Positions 43,311 through 54,017 of a DNA stretch of 64,000 bases are shown piece after piece. This DNA is from Roseiarcus sp963809245. Lineage in GTDB: Bacteria > Pseudomonadota > Alphaproteobacteria > Rhizobiales > Beijerinckiaceae. The stretch covers positions 496,001 to 560,000 of the forward strand of contig CAWEIU010000009.1 of the NCBI GenBank assembly GCA_963809245.1, read 5' to 3'. The notes beneath the pieces were generated by a model that saw only the letters and a program-made list of their open reading frames with translations, was not told the origin of the DNA and made no database searches. The first letter of the stretch is position 1. Every line of letters begins with the position of its first letter. A program made the translations under genes and the position numbers.

Positions 43311-46300
43311 CTAAGCCGCCGCTGAAGATGCGGTACGGGACGCGGGAATTGTAAACTGAAACACCGCGCCGCGAGGTTCGTTCGCCGTCGCCGAGAGTCG
43401 TCCTCCGTGCGCGTCCACGATCGAGCGGCAAATCGACAGGCCAATACCTAAGCCGCTCGCCTTGGTCGTATAGAATGGATCGAAGACGTGTTCGATCCCG
43501 GCCTCTGGCAGACCTGGGCCGGAATCCCGCACGGCGACGGCCACGCTATCCGGCGCCTCGGCGGCGGTGCTGATCAGTAACGCGCGCGGTCCCTCGCTCG
43601 TTGTACTCATTGCCTCGATCGCGTTGACGATCAGGTTGAGCATCACTTGTTGCAACTGGACGCGGTCTGCGTGGATAAACGGCAAACCCTCCCCGAGCGC
43701 GGTCTGTATGGAGACGCCGTGTTTCGCCGCTTCGCCGCGCGTGAGTTCAATCACGTCGCGGACGGCTTCGTTAATGTTCACGCTCTCCTTGCGTGGTGGC
43801 TCTTTCTTAATGAGATCGCGAATCCGGCGGATAATGTCATCGGCGCGCCTCGCGCAATCGACGATGCGAGTGAGCGCCTGGTTGGCTTCACCGACATTCG
43901 GCGGTTGAGCGCCCAGCCAGCGCAAGGCAGCCGAGGCGTTGACCGTCGTTGCGGCAAGCGGTTGCCTGATCTCGTGGGCGATCGAGGCCGTAAGCTGCCC
44001 CATGGTAGCCACGCGGTTCGCATGGGCGAGTTCGGCCTGGGAGTTGCGGTAACGCCTCTCGCTTTCGCGGATCTCGGCTTCCGCGCGCTTGCGTTCCGTG
44101 ATGTCCGTCACAACCGCGGCGGCCAACAGCTGCTCCCCGCCTATAACGGGCAACATAACGACGCTGGTTGCCCCCCAGATGATGCCGCCATCCTTGCGCC
44201 GGTAGCGCTTCTCGATGCGGAGTGCGGAGGACAAACCTCCCGCTTGTGTTGAGAGGATCCCTGCGGTGGCGGCACGGTCATCCTCGTACGTGATGTCCCC
44301 GGGCGTCAAATGCCGAAGTTCCGCCATGGAATAGCCGGTCATTTTACAAAAGCCCGGATTCACCTCAACGAAACGCCCATCGCTTCCCACCATGGCAATG
44401 CCGACCGCAACATTTTCGAACAGACTGCGCCATCGCGCCTCGCTCAGCTGCACCGCATCCTCGGCCGCTTGGCGCTCCCGATTCTCATGGAGCAAATCAG
44501 TATAGAGGCGAGCGTTTTCCAGCGAAATCGCCGCTTGCGAGGCCAGAAACTGCAGGATAACGATCCTGGCCGGCGTGAAAACATGAGAAGCCAAGTTGTT
44601 CTCGAGATAGAGTACGCCGATGAGCTTCGTCTGGGAGATCAAGGGCAGGCAGAGGATTGACCGCGCCGCCCGCTGCCGGATGTAGGGATCAGCGGCGAAC
44701 AAGGGCTGGGCCGCAGCATCATCGAGAATGACGCTTTCCCGAGTGCGCATGACATAAAGGAGCACGGTCTCCGGCAGCGTGGTCATGGCCGCCGGATGAT
44801 CGCGCCGCCGCACGACGATCGCGCCGCCGTCGGTTGTCGCCTCGGCCTCGAGCCGCGGCTCGCCCCCGCGCGCCAGAACGAGCAGGCCTCTTTCGGCGCC
44901 GGCCTGCTCTAGCGCGGTGCGCAGAAGCGTATCGATCAGTTTGTCGAGGACGATCTCGCCGGAAACGACCTGCGAGACCTTGAGCACCGTCGCGAGGTCG
45001 AGTTGGTTGACCGGCGTCCCGATTGTGTCGGTCGGCCTGACGGCCGGCAGCTCATCCCTAAGCCGGGGATGGGACTGGTCGAGCTGCCTCACCTTGGCGT
45101 CGGCGCCCCAGCGCGCGTAGCCGTAGCGGGCGTTTCGCAGATAGGCATGAGAAGTGGTCTCGAAACCAAGCGCCGCGTAGAAGCGCGCGGCCCGTTCGTT
45201 GGCGATCGCCTCGTTGTGGACGAAGCCGTTGTCGCGGGCCGAGCGGATAGCCTGTTCGTAAAGGTCCATCGCGTCCCGATCGCGGCCGTCAATGCGGGCC
45301 ATCTCGGCGCCGATCAACGCCGCGCGATTTGCGAAGTTCTCCGGACAGTTCTCGGTCCAGGTCTTGAGCTGATTGTGGTGTGAGGTCAGGGCCTCCAGAT
45401 GCTGAGCCCGTTCATCGGTCGATGCCCCGTCGTATTGTGCGGCGCGCGCCAGCGCATCATAGAAATGGTATTCGGCCACTTCAAAGAACGACGGCGACGT
45501 CCAGAGAAGCTGCTCCGCCCTCGATGCCGCCTCGAGCGCGGAGGCGTAATCATTTGCGTGGACGCGCGCTTGCAGCTTGCGGATCCAATACCAGCATCCT
45601 GCAGACGCCAAACGCGGATCACTCTGTGATTGATGTTCGAACCGGCTCTCGTCGAACCGTTCATCATTGAAGGAGCCGAATTCGGACGTCAGGCCACGCA
45701 GAGTCCGGACCAGACCGAGTTGGGCGGAAATATGGTCAACAGCCAGCCCGAACCCAGCTTTCTGGGCGAATTCAAGCCCGTGCTCGGTCTCACTCTGCAC
45801 CTCGTTCAGCGGATCGCCGGCAGCGAGAAGATTCGTGATGAGGTGGTGGCAGCTATATGCCGCAAAGGTGAGGTCGCCGGCTTTGTTTGCGGTATCAAAG
45901 GCGCGCCGCAGCAACGCCCGGCCGGTCTGGATGTGCTTCGTCCAGAGCACGACATGTCCCCCGAAGAACATGTAGACACGGGCCTGGTAGCGATGCAGCC
46001 CGCGCTTCTCCACCAGATCGTAGCCGAGCCTGCCGAATCGGAATCCAGCCTCGTAGTCCCCAAAGTGCGGCCCCAGAATCGCGCCGAGCCAGCTGTAAGC
46101 GAAGCACGATCCATCACTGTTGCCATGTTCCAGACTAATATTGACCATCCGGCAAATCACTAGAGAGCTCAAATTCTTATCGGTCAAAAATGCAGACGTC
46201 CCGACCTCGATTAGCACGTTGAGGGTCGCGCGGATCTCCGGATCATTCATGAGCGGCAAGTCGATCAATTCTTCGGTCGAACGACCGCCGATCTGGCGCC

Positions 46301-48899
46301 ATATCTGCTCGTATTCCTGCCGGACTTCGTCATCTGTGGGATGCGACGACCAATGAATGCCTCTGCCTTGTTGGTAATCGAGGCACACTTCGACAGCGAG
46401 GTCGCCCCGACCCAGCATGGTGAAAAGCGTCACGCGCAGGCAAGCGACGGCGGAGATGTCGACGACGGTCCTCGCGTGCCGGGCAAGCATCGTAAGCCGC
46501 TCTTCCGCCGCATTGAGGTCTGCCGTCAGCAGTTCGCACGCGGCGCGGTGGTATTCGAGGGCAAAGGTGAGTTCGTAGCGCCGCTCCCATCGGTCGCCCG
46601 CCAGCAGCCTCGTCCCGGCGACGAGGTAGGTCAGGGCCGCGGCATAGGCCGCGGCGGCCTTGGCGCGTTCGCCGGCCCGCAGATTGAGCTCGGCGATGCG
46701 TTCGCGTTCCTCAGGCGCGTCGACCAGCGCGGCGCCGCGGTTGAGCTGGGTGACGATGTCGAAGATCCGTTCGGCGACCTGCTCGGGGGGCAGGCCGGAC
46801 GAGAGGATGCGGCCGATGCGCAGGTGCCGTCCGGGCCGCGCCGCCTCGGGGATCAACGAATAGGCCGCCTCCTGAACCCGGTCGTGCAGGAAGGCGTAGG
46901 CCTCGTCCCGCCGCAGCACTAGGCCCGCCCGCACCGCCTCCCAGAGCGCGGCATGGATCGCCTCGGCGGATCGCCCTAGAATGAGCGCGAGCACGGCGAA
47001 ATCCGCAGTGTTGCCGAGTGCGGCCAGCCATTGCAGGGCCTCCTGCGCCTCCGGCGCCAGGCGGGCGAGCTTGCCCACCATCAGGTCCACCACATTGTCG
47101 GTATAGCCCTTGGCGCGGATGCGCTTCAGGTCCCAGATCCAGCGCCCTTCCCCGGGGCCGAAGACGACCAGCTTCTCCTCGGCCAGGGCGGTCAGGAACT
47201 GGATCGTGAAGAACGGATTGCCGCCGGTCTTGTCGTAAACCAGGTCCGCCAGAGGGCTCGCCGTCTCAACCGTGGAGTGGAGCGCGTCCGCAACGAGACG
47301 ACCGACGTCGGCGCGCGCCAGGGGCGACAGCACGATGTCGCTCACCCGGCCGCCTGCTCGTTGGATCTCCTGCAGGCTGCGCGCCAACGGATGGGTCGGG
47401 CCCACCTCGTTGTCCCGGAAAGCTCCCACCAGCAGCAGCGATCCCACGTCCGACTGGATCATCAGATCGCCGAGCAGGTCCAGGGTCGCCGCGTCCAGCC
47501 ACTGCAGATCGTCCAGGAACAGCGCCAACGGATGCTCCGGCCGGGCGAACACGCTGAGCAAGCGGCGGAACACCAGCTGGAAACGGCGCTGTGCGTCTTG
47601 CGGCGGCAACTCCGACACGGCCGGCTGTGGGCCGATCAGCAGCTCCAGCGCAGGAATGAGGTCGATCATTAGCTGGCCGTTCGGGCCCAGCGCCTCCCGC
47701 AGCGCCTCGCGCCAGGGCGCCAGTTCGGCATCGCTCTTGCCCAGCAGCGACCGCACGAGGCCCTGGAACGCCTGGGCGAGCGTCGCATAAGGGATGTCGC
47801 GCTTGTACTGGTCGAACTTGCCGGCGGCGAACAGTCCGCGCGGCGGCGCCAGCACCTTGTATAACTCGTTGACCACCGAGGACTTGCCGACGCCGGAATA
47901 GCCGGAGACGAGCACGAGTTCCGATGCTCCGCTGTCAACCGTGCGGTCGAAGGCGGCGAGCAGGGCTGCGATCTCGCGTTCCCGCCCGTAAAGCCTCTCG
48001 GGGATCAGCAGTCGGTCGGGTGTGTCCCGCCGGCCCAGCGGAAAGTCGTCAATGCGACCCTGACGCTCCCATTCGGCCAGACAGCGCCGCAGATCGCGTT
48101 CGACGCCGGCGGCGGTCTGGTAACGCTCTTCCGCGGTCTTGGCGAGCAGCTTCATGATGATGGCCGAGACCGGTTCCGGCACGGTCGGCGCCCGTTCGGC
48201 GGGCGGCGGCGGCTGACGCGCGATATGGCAGTGCACCCACTCCATGGGATCGGCGGCGGTGAACGGCAGCGCGCCGGTGACCATCTGGTAGAGCGTGACG
48301 CCCAATGCGTAGAGATCGGTGCGGGCGTCGATCGAGCGGTTCATGCGGCCGGTCTGTTCGGGGGCCATGTAGGCGAGCGTGCCGGCGATGGTCTCCGGCG
48401 GCTCCGGAGCCTGCCGCTCGCTGGGCAGGCGTGAGGCGATGCCGAACCCGGTGAGCCAGACCTGGCCGTTGGCGCCATTCAGCAGGATATGGGCCGGCTT
48501 GAGGTCCTTGTGGACGATACCGCGCTGGTGGAGCTGGCCCAGCGCGGCGACGATGCCGACGGCGAGGCGCAGGAAGGGTCCGATTTCTGCCGGCGCGCCA
48601 AGCAGTTGGTCGAGCGGCTCGCCGCCGGGATCTTCGAGCACCAGCGTGGTCTGACCCTGGTGGCGGATGAGCGCCAGCGGCCGCACGGCCCAGCTTTCGT
48701 CCAACTCGTCCCGCAGTTCATACTCGTGGGTCAAGCGATCGAGCGTGGCTGGGGCCGGATGTTCCAAGACGGGTTGTACGACCAGTACGGCGATGCGATC
48801 GCCATCGGCATGCAGGCTCCAGCCTCGGCGGACGACGCACTCGCCGTCCTCCCACAAGACGCGGAGGCTGCTGTCTCCGTCGGTTTGGAGCAGGTCCAT
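43311..48899 (-). CDS. Trifunctional Ser/Thr kinase - ATPase - sensor histidine kinase
   Basis: A 1862-residue signalling protein. In order it has a Ser/Thr kinase domain (about 20-270, catalytic HKDLKPAHILL near 129, then YMAPEQTG), an AAA-type predicted ATPase (Walker A SGYSGVGKSS near 333; ALFLDDLQWLDAATLDLL), a long helical TPR-like region (500-1280), GAF (about 1306-1463), PAS (about 1486-1596), the His phospho-acceptor in SIAHEIRQPLAAT (about 1642) and a HATPase domain to the end (DSGPGLPEAG, GLGIGLSICRSIV). The kinase domain lacks canonical residues: VAIK-Lys reads VVQP, the catalytic-loop Asn is His, and DFG is GFG. No response regulator is adjacent. Confidence 0.9.
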   Translation of the reverse strand: MDLLQTDGDSSLRVLWEDGECVVRRGWSLHADGDRIAVLVVQPVLEHPAPATLDRLTHEYELRDELDESWAVRPLALIRHQGQTTLVLEDPGGEPLDQLLGAPAEIGPFLRLAVGIVAALGQLHQRGIVHKDLKPAHILLNGANGQVWLTGFGIASRLPSERQAPEPPETIAGTLAYMAPEQTGRMNRSIDARTDLYALGVTLYQMVTGALPFTAADPMEWVHCHIARQPPPPAERAPTVPEPVSAIIMKLLAKTAEERYQTAAGVERDLRRCLAEWERQGRIDDFPLGRRDTPDRLLIPERLYGREREIAALLAAFDRTVDSGASELVLVSGYSGVGKSSVVNELYKVLAPPRGLFAAGKFDQYKRDIPYATLAQAFQGLVRSLLGKSDAELAPWREALREALGPNGQLMIDLIPALELLIGPQPAVSELPPQDAQRRFQLVFRRLLSVFARPEHPLALFLDDLQWLDAATLDLLGDLMIQSDVGSLLLVGAFRDNEVGPTHPLARSLQEIQRAGGRVSDIVLSPLARADVGRLVADALHSTVETASPLADLVYDKTGGNPFFTIQFLTALAEEKLVVFGPGEGRWIWDLKRIRAKGYTDNVVDLMVGKLARLAPEAQEALQWLAALGNTADFAVLALILGRSAEAIHAALWEAVRAGLVLRRDEAYAFLHDRVQEAAYSLIPEAARPGRHLRIGRILSSGLPPEQVAERIFDIVTQLNRGAALVDAPEERERIAELNLRAGERAKAAAAYAAALTYLVAGTRLLAGDRWERRYELTFALEYHRAACELLTADLNAAEERLTMLARHARTVVDISAVACLRVTLFTMLGRGDLAVEVCLDYQQGRGIHWSSHPTDDEVRQEYEQIWRQIGGRSTEELIDLPLMNDPEIRATLNVLIEVGTSAFLTDKNLSSLVICRMVNISLEHGNSDGSCFAYSWLGAILGPHFGDYEAGFRFGRLGYDLVEKRGLHRYQARVYMFFGGHVVLWTKHIQTGRALLRRAFDTANKAGDLTFAAYSCHHLITNLLAAGDPLNEVQSETEHGLEFAQKAGFGLAVDHISAQLGLVRTLRGLTSEFGSFNDERFDESRFEHQSQSDPRLASAGCWYWIRKLQARVHANDYASALEAASRAEQLLWTSPSFFEVAEYHFYDALARAAQYDGASTDERAQHLEALTSHHNQLKTWTENCPENFANRAALIGAEMARIDGRDRDAMDLYEQAIRSARDNGFVHNEAIANERAARFYAALGFETTSHAYLRNARYGYARWGADAKVRQLDQSHPRLRDELPAVRPTDTIGTPVNQLDLATVLKVSQVVSGEIVLDKLIDTLLRTALEQAGAERGLLVLARGGEPRLEAEATTDGGAIVVRRRDHPAAMTTLPETVLLYVMRTRESVILDDAAAQPLFAADPYIRQRAARSILCLPLISQTKLIGVLYLENNLASHVFTPARIVILQFLASQAAISLENARLYTDLLHENRERQAAEDAVQLSEARWRSLFENVAVGIAMVGSDGRFVEVNPGFCKMTGYSMAELRHLTPGDITYEDDRAATAGILSTQAGGLSSALRIEKRYRRKDGGIIWGATSVVMLPVIGGEQLLAAAVVTDITERKRAEAEIRESERRYRNSQAELAHANRVATMGQLTASIAHEIRQPLAATTVNASAALRWLGAQPPNVGEANQALTRIVDCARRADDIIRRIRDLIKKEPPRKESVNINEAVRDVIELTRGEAAKHGVSIQTALGEGLPFIHADRVQLQQVMLNLIVNAIEAMSTTSEGPRALLISTAAEAPDSVAVAVRDSGPGLPEAGIEHVFDPFYTTKASGLGIGLSICRSIVDAHGGRLSATANEPRGAVFQFTIPASRTASSAAA

Positions 48900-49118
48900 A
48901 TACCGAACCTTTACGGACTAGCCGGCGCCCCCGTCAGGCTAGTCTGCACCATTTGGCGAGCATGACGAAATGCCAAAATTTCCAAAGCTGGCGCTCTCGA
49001 TGATGGGAGGGGCGGGGGCATCGGCGCGGCGCTCTGCGGCAAGGCGGGCTGATGTGAATCGGCTCCAGCGGTCGACCCCTTCAGACTCGAAGCCCAGCTC
49101 GAAAGAAGCCGAGTTCGA

Positions 49119-51871
49119 TTGGCCGTGCTAGACAGAACCGTCGATCGTCCCCTCCACAATGTACAGATGCCCAATTCTCTTATCCCCGTGTTGACGCCCC
49201 ACGGCGCCTTGCGCGTCGAACCGGACCACTCGGAATTTCCGCTTGATGAGGCCGTCGTCGCTCGTCTGGGCGCCGCGTTCGCTCGTGGCGGCGGCCATGG
49301 ACTTCTGCAACTGGGCCTGACCGAAGCGGGGAGCCGCCTGCCGCCGGAGCTTGCGTTCTGGCGTGCGTTCGCCATGCGGTTCATCGCCGCGGTCTCCGCG
49401 AACGGGGAAGCGGCGACGGTCCAGGCGCCGAGGGTATCCGAGCCGGCCGCGGCCGACCTCACGCGCTTGATCGAAGAGGCGCCGCCAATGCGCGGCGGCG
49501 AGTACCTCGATGCCGAGCGTCTCGTCGGGCTATGGCGTTCGCTTCAGGAAGCAATCGACGCAGAACGCGCCGCGAGCGGGCTTTCGATCGGCGCTTTCCT
49601 AGCCGCGCGCGACAGCCGCTGGCGGCTCGTCGGACGAGTGCACTTCAACCTCGCCGAGAACCGCAAGGACGCCGAGCGCCCGTTCGCATTTCTGGCCACC
49701 TACGCCGCCTCGCTCGCTACTCATGGCGCGCTTCGGCACGCGCCTCTCGGCGCGGCATTGCGTGAATTCGCCGGCGCCGGGGCGAAGAACGAACTGCTGC
49801 GGCTGCTGGAGCCGGTCGAACGTGCGGGCGAAAGCTGCGCCTGGCTGAAACAAATCGTCGACTCGGGCGAGATCTTTCACCCGCTTCGCTGGACGCCGAC
49901 CGAGGCGATGCGGCTGCTCGGCGACATCGAGGCGCTGGAGCAGGCCGGCGTCATCGTGCGCATGCCAGCGTCGTGGCGCGCAGGCCGGCCGAGTCGTCCG
50001 TCGGTCGAGGCGACGGTGGGATCGAACGCGCCCTCCGTCGTGGGCGCCTCGTCGCTACTCGACTTTCAGGTCGAGGTGACCGTCGACGGTGAGCCGCTGA
50101 CGCCCGAGGAGATCGCCAGGCTCGTCGACTCGGCGGACGGACTCGCAATGCTGCGCGGCAAATGGGTCGAGGTCGACCCGATGCACTTGAAGGCGACGCT
50201 CGACCGATACGCCGAGATCGAACGCCTCGCCCGCAAGGAGGGCGTCTCGTTCGGGCAGGCGATGCGCCTGCTGGCGGGGGCGGACATCGGCGGGCGCGAG
50301 GCCGCGTCCACATCGGATGTCGCGTGGGAACAGGTGAACGCGGGGCCGTGGCTCGCCGAGACGCTCGCCGCCTGCCGCAAGCCCGATGTCCTCGCCGCCG
50401 CCCATCCAGGCGACGCCTTGAAAGCGACGCTGCGCCCTTACCAGGACGTCGGCTTGCGTTGGCTCGGCTTCCTCACACGGATCGGTCTCGGCGCCTGTCT
50501 CGCCGACGACATGGGGCTCGGCAAAACCGTTCAGGTGCTGGCGCTGCTGCTGACCCTCGGCGGGCGAGAAGGCCGATCGCGGCCGAGCCTCATCGTCGCG
50601 CCGGCCTCGCTGCTCGCCAACTGGGCGGCGGAAGCCGAACGCTTTGCGCCGTCGCTTAAGGTGCTCGTCGCCCATCCCTCCTTCATGCCAGCGGAGCGCC
50701 TGAAGACGCTCTCCGCTGAAGATCTGGCGCAGACTGACCTGATCGTGACGAGCTATGCGGCGCTGCTGCGGCTCGAATGGATCGGACGGACGCGCTGGCG
50801 GCTCGCCGTCATCGACGAGGCGCAGACGATCAAGAACCCGGACGCCAAGCAAACCCGCGCGGTGAAAGCGCTCGACGCCGAGGCCCGCATCGCGCTTACC
50901 GGCACGCCGATCGAGAACAATCTCCGCGATCTGTGGTCGATCTTCGATTTCCTCAATCCGGGGCTGCTCGGCTCGTCGAAGGCGTTCGCGAAATTCGTCA
51001 AGCGGCTCGCCGATCGCTCGCCCCCCTCCTTTGCGCCGCTGCGCAAGCTCGTCGCGCCCTACATTCTGCGCCGACTGAAAACCGACCGCAGCGTGATCTC
51101 CGATCTTCCCGACAAGACCGAGGTCAAGGCCTACTGCGCCCTCAGCCGCAAGCAGGCGGCGTTCTACCAGGCGACTGTGCAGGAGTTTGAGCGCCGGCTG
51201 GAGGAGTCCGCCGACGAAATGGGGCGGCGCGGCCTCGTGCTGGCGACGCTGATGCGGCTGAAACAGATTTGCAACCACGCTTCGCACGGCCACGGCGGCG
51301 GCGAAAAATGGCGGAGCGAGGACAGCGGCAAATTCGCGCGGCTCATCGAGATTGCCGGCACGGTCGCAAGCCGCCAGGAGAAGATGCTCGTCTTCACCCA
51401 GTTCAAGGAGATTGTCGAACCGCTGGGCGACCTGCTTGCCGGCGCCTTCGGCCGCCCCGGGCTCGCGCTCAGCGGCGACACGGCGGTGGCCAAGCGCCGG
51501 GCGCTGGTCGAGACCTTCCAGGAGGATGAGAGCGCGCCGTTTTTCGTCCTGTCGTTGAAAGCGGGCGGCTCGGGGCTCAATCTGACGGCGGCCTCCCACG
51601 TCGTGCATTTCGATCGCTGGTGGAATCCGGCGGTCGAGAATCAGGCGACCGACCGCGCCTTCCGCATAGGACAGAAGCGCAACGTCCTCGTGCACAAATT
51701 CGTCTGCCGTGGCACAATTGAGGAACGAATCGACGAACTCATCGAGTTCGAAGCGACGGATGGCCGAGGACATGCTTTCCGGCGGGGGAGAGATCAATCT
51801 GACCGAACTTGCCGACGCCGATCTGATGGCGCTGGTCAAACTCGATCTCGACGCCGCGACCAAAGAGGGGT
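49119..51871 (+). pseudogene. SNF2-family helicase, C-terminal frameshift
   Basis: About 915 residues. It has an N-terminal region of about 430 residues with no recognised motif, then the SNF2 ATPase: LADDMGLGKTVQVL (Walker A, near 463), VIDEAQTIKNP (DEAQ box near 565), the second RecA lobe with LVFTQFKEIVEPLG, and FDRWWNPAVENQATDRAFRIGQ. After GTIEERIDELIE the frame shifts through one extra T at 51747-51748. The other frame reads KRRMAEDMLSGGGEINLTELAD and ends TGA at 51871. Read unshifted, the ORF ends at 51881 with a scrambled tail. All catalytic motifs are before the shift. It pairs with the SWIM gene 6 bp on and may remodel DNA-protein complexes. Confidence 0.85.
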
Positions 51872-51877
51872 GACGCA

Positions 51878-52984
51878 ATGAGCTATTGGGGTTTCCCCCA
51901 GTATGTATCGGTCGCTGAGCGCCGTGCGCAGGCGACGAAGGAAATCGAGAAGCTGAGGAAGAAGGGGACCGCCGTCCGGCCAATCGCGATCGAGGGCCGC
52001 AAGATCGCCAAGAACTTCTGGGGCAAGGCTTGGTGCGACAACCTGGAGCGCTATTCCGACTTCGAGAACCGGCTGCCGCGCGGGCGGACCTACGTCCGCA
52101 ACGGCTCGGTGATTGATCTCAGGATCTCGCACGGCAAGGTGGAGGCGCTGGTGAGCGGCTCCGAGATCTACAAAGTGAAAATCGACATCGCGGTCGCGAC
52201 GTCGTCGCGGTGGACGGCGATCTGCGCGGATTGCGCGGGCTCCGTCGGGTCGTTGATCGAACTTCTGCAAGGCAAGCTGTCGAACAACGTGATGGCGCGC
52301 GTTTGCCGCGAGGCCGACGGCCTGTTCCCGGCGCCGCGCGAGCTCAAGATGTCCTGCTCTTGCCCGGATTGGGCGAGCATGTGCAAGCATGTGGCGGCGG
52401 CCCTGTACGGCGTCGGCGCGCGACTCGACTTCGATCCTGACCTTTTGTTCGTGCTGCGCGGCGTCGACCGCGCCGAACTCGTTGCAACCGTCGGCGCCGA
52501 CTTGCCGTTGGCCCAGACCGCCGCGACGAGCGAACGCGTGCTCGCCGACGATGACGTCGCCGCGCTGTTCGGGCTTGAAATGGACGCCCCCGTCGCTGCG
52601 GTCCGGAAGACGGAAAGCGCCGGGGCGACGAGCGCGCGACGTGGTTCGGACAAGACCGCCGCCGCGACACGGCCCACCACCGGCAAGGCCAAGGCGGACG
52701 CCGCGAAGAAAAAGCTTACGAACGGCGCTTCGCGGTTACTGCGGTCGCTTCATGTGAAAACTCGAGCAGGACAAAACGGCAAAACCGTTGCGCCAGCGGA
52801 GCCGGCGCCGGCCGCCATGTCAGGATCGAAACGACGCGGCGCCGGGCCCGCACCGGCGCCCATCAGTCTTTCGACGCCTCCCGCGCCGCCGACCGCCAAA
52901 CCTGGGCCTCTCGAACCGCCGCCCGTCGGCCGCACGGGCGCGGCGAAACGGGTTGGCGCAAGGGCCGGGAAAGCCGACCGGTGA
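51878..52984 (+). CDS. SWIM zinc-finger protein
   Basis: A 368-residue protein with the SWIM motif CSCPDWASMCKH (about 160-171), a CxCxnCxH zinc site. The N-terminal 140 residues (KIAKNFWGKAWCDNLERYSDFENRLPRGR...) match the usual partner of bacterial SNF2 helicases. The C-terminal 150 residues are Ala/Pro/Lys-rich and probably disordered, able to bind DNA. ATG at 51878 follows the helicase, so both are likely co-expressed. The pair is widespread and of unclear function; DNA repair or transcription remodelling is suspected. Confidence 0.85.
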   Translation: MSYWGFPQYVSVAERRAQATKEIEKLRKKGTAVRPIAIEGRKIAKNFWGKAWCDNLERYSDFENRLPRGRTYVRNGSVIDLRISHGKVEALVSGSEIYKVKIDIAVATSSRWTAICADCAGSVGSLIELLQGKLSNNVMARVCREADGLFPAPRELKMSCSCPDWASMCKHVAAALYGVGARLDFDPDLLFVLRGVDRAELVATVGADLPLAQTAATSERVLADDDVAALFGLEMDAPVAAVRKTESAGATSARRGSDKTAAATRPTTGKAKADAAKKKLTNGASRLLRSLHVKTRAGQNGKTVAPAEPAPAAMSGSKRRGAGPAPAPISLSTPPAPPTAKPGPLEPPPVGRTGAAKRVGARAGKADR

Positions 52985-53260
52985 CCTAACGTCGTCTGAC
53001 GCGGGCGAAGGAACGGCCGGAAAATCGCTGAAAGCTTACCCGGCTGCTGACGCGCGCGCCCAATGGGTAGGCCCCAGGGCGTTGCAGCGCGCCTAGGTGT
53101 CTCGAGCCATTTCTAAGCAACACACGTTTTTTTGACCGCCCTGCGACGTGCGCCGGGGTGGACATGCATAGCTTTGTTCTCCCTCTAAGAGCGCAAGTGC
53201 TTCTTCGGCGAAAAGCAAATGACGAGCGTAAATCTCGCGCGTCTTTAAGCAAAGTCCAGG

Positions 53261-54013
53261 GTGACCGCAGCTATTACTGAAATGAGAAGGCAAATGTCGC
53301 AAGATGACTGCGCTCCGGAACGACGGGACTTCCTGAAGGGCCTTATCGGCGCCGTTTCGACGACCGGCTTTGCCGGCGCCAGCACGCTCCTGATCGACGG
53401 GGCGCCCGCGCGCGGCGCGACGGCGCCAGCCGATCCCTATAAGCCGTCCTATTTCAACGACGCCGAATGGCGGTTCATCAATGCGGCGGTCGATCGACTG
53501 ATTCCATCGAATGAAGACGGTCCGGGAGCGCTGGAGCTTCAGGTGCCGCAGTTCATCGATCGGCAGATGGATACGGAATACGGGCACGGCGGGCTGTGGT
53601 ACCTGCAGGGCCCGTTCGATCCCGACGCCGACTTCACGCTCGGCTACCAGCAGCGCTATTCGCCGCGCGACTTCTACCGCGCGGCCATTCCCGGAATCGA
53701 CGGGTGGTGCGCCCAAAAGCACGGCAAACCCTTTGCCGACCTCGCGCCTGAAGCACAGGACGTCGTCCTCTCCGCCCTTGAAAAGGGCGAGGTCGAAATT
53801 CCCGGCACAAAGGCCCGCGAGTTCTTCCTGCAGCTACTGGCCAACACGAAGGAAGGCTACTTCGCCGACCCGCTGTATGGCGGCAATCTGCACATGGGAA
53901 GCTGGAAAATGATCGGCTTCCCGGGCGCCCGCGCCGATTTCAAGGACTGGGTGCTGCAATACGGGAAAGTCTACCCGCTCGGTCCGGTCTCCATCTCTGG
54001 CGAGAAGGCGTAG
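53261..54013 (+). CDS. Gluconate 2-dehydrogenase subunit 3-like (GMC small subunit)
   Basis: The small subunit of a membrane-bound flavoprotein dehydrogenase, up to 250 residues. A Tat-type signal (CAPERRDFLKGLIGAVSTTG) shows export, and this subunit typically carries the large one through Tat. YFNDAEWRFINAAVDRLIP is the family's opening block. Three starts are possible (GTG 53261, ATG 53282, ATG 53294). None has a clean ribosome binding site, so the 5' end is uncertain. The large-subunit gene begins 4 bp after its stop. Confidence 0.8.
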   Translation: MTAAITEMRRQMSQDDCAPERRDFLKGLIGAVSTTGFAGASTLLIDGAPARGATAPADPYKPSYFNDAEWRFINAAVDRLIPSNEDGPGALELQVPQFIDRQMDTEYGHGGLWYLQGPFDPDADFTLGYQQRYSPRDFYRAAIPGIDGWCAQKHGKPFADLAPEAQDVVLSALEKGEVEIPGTKAREFFLQLLANTKEGYFADPLYGGNLHMGSWKMIGFPGARADFKDWVLQYGKVYPLGPVSISGEKA

Positions 54014-54017
54014 TCCG

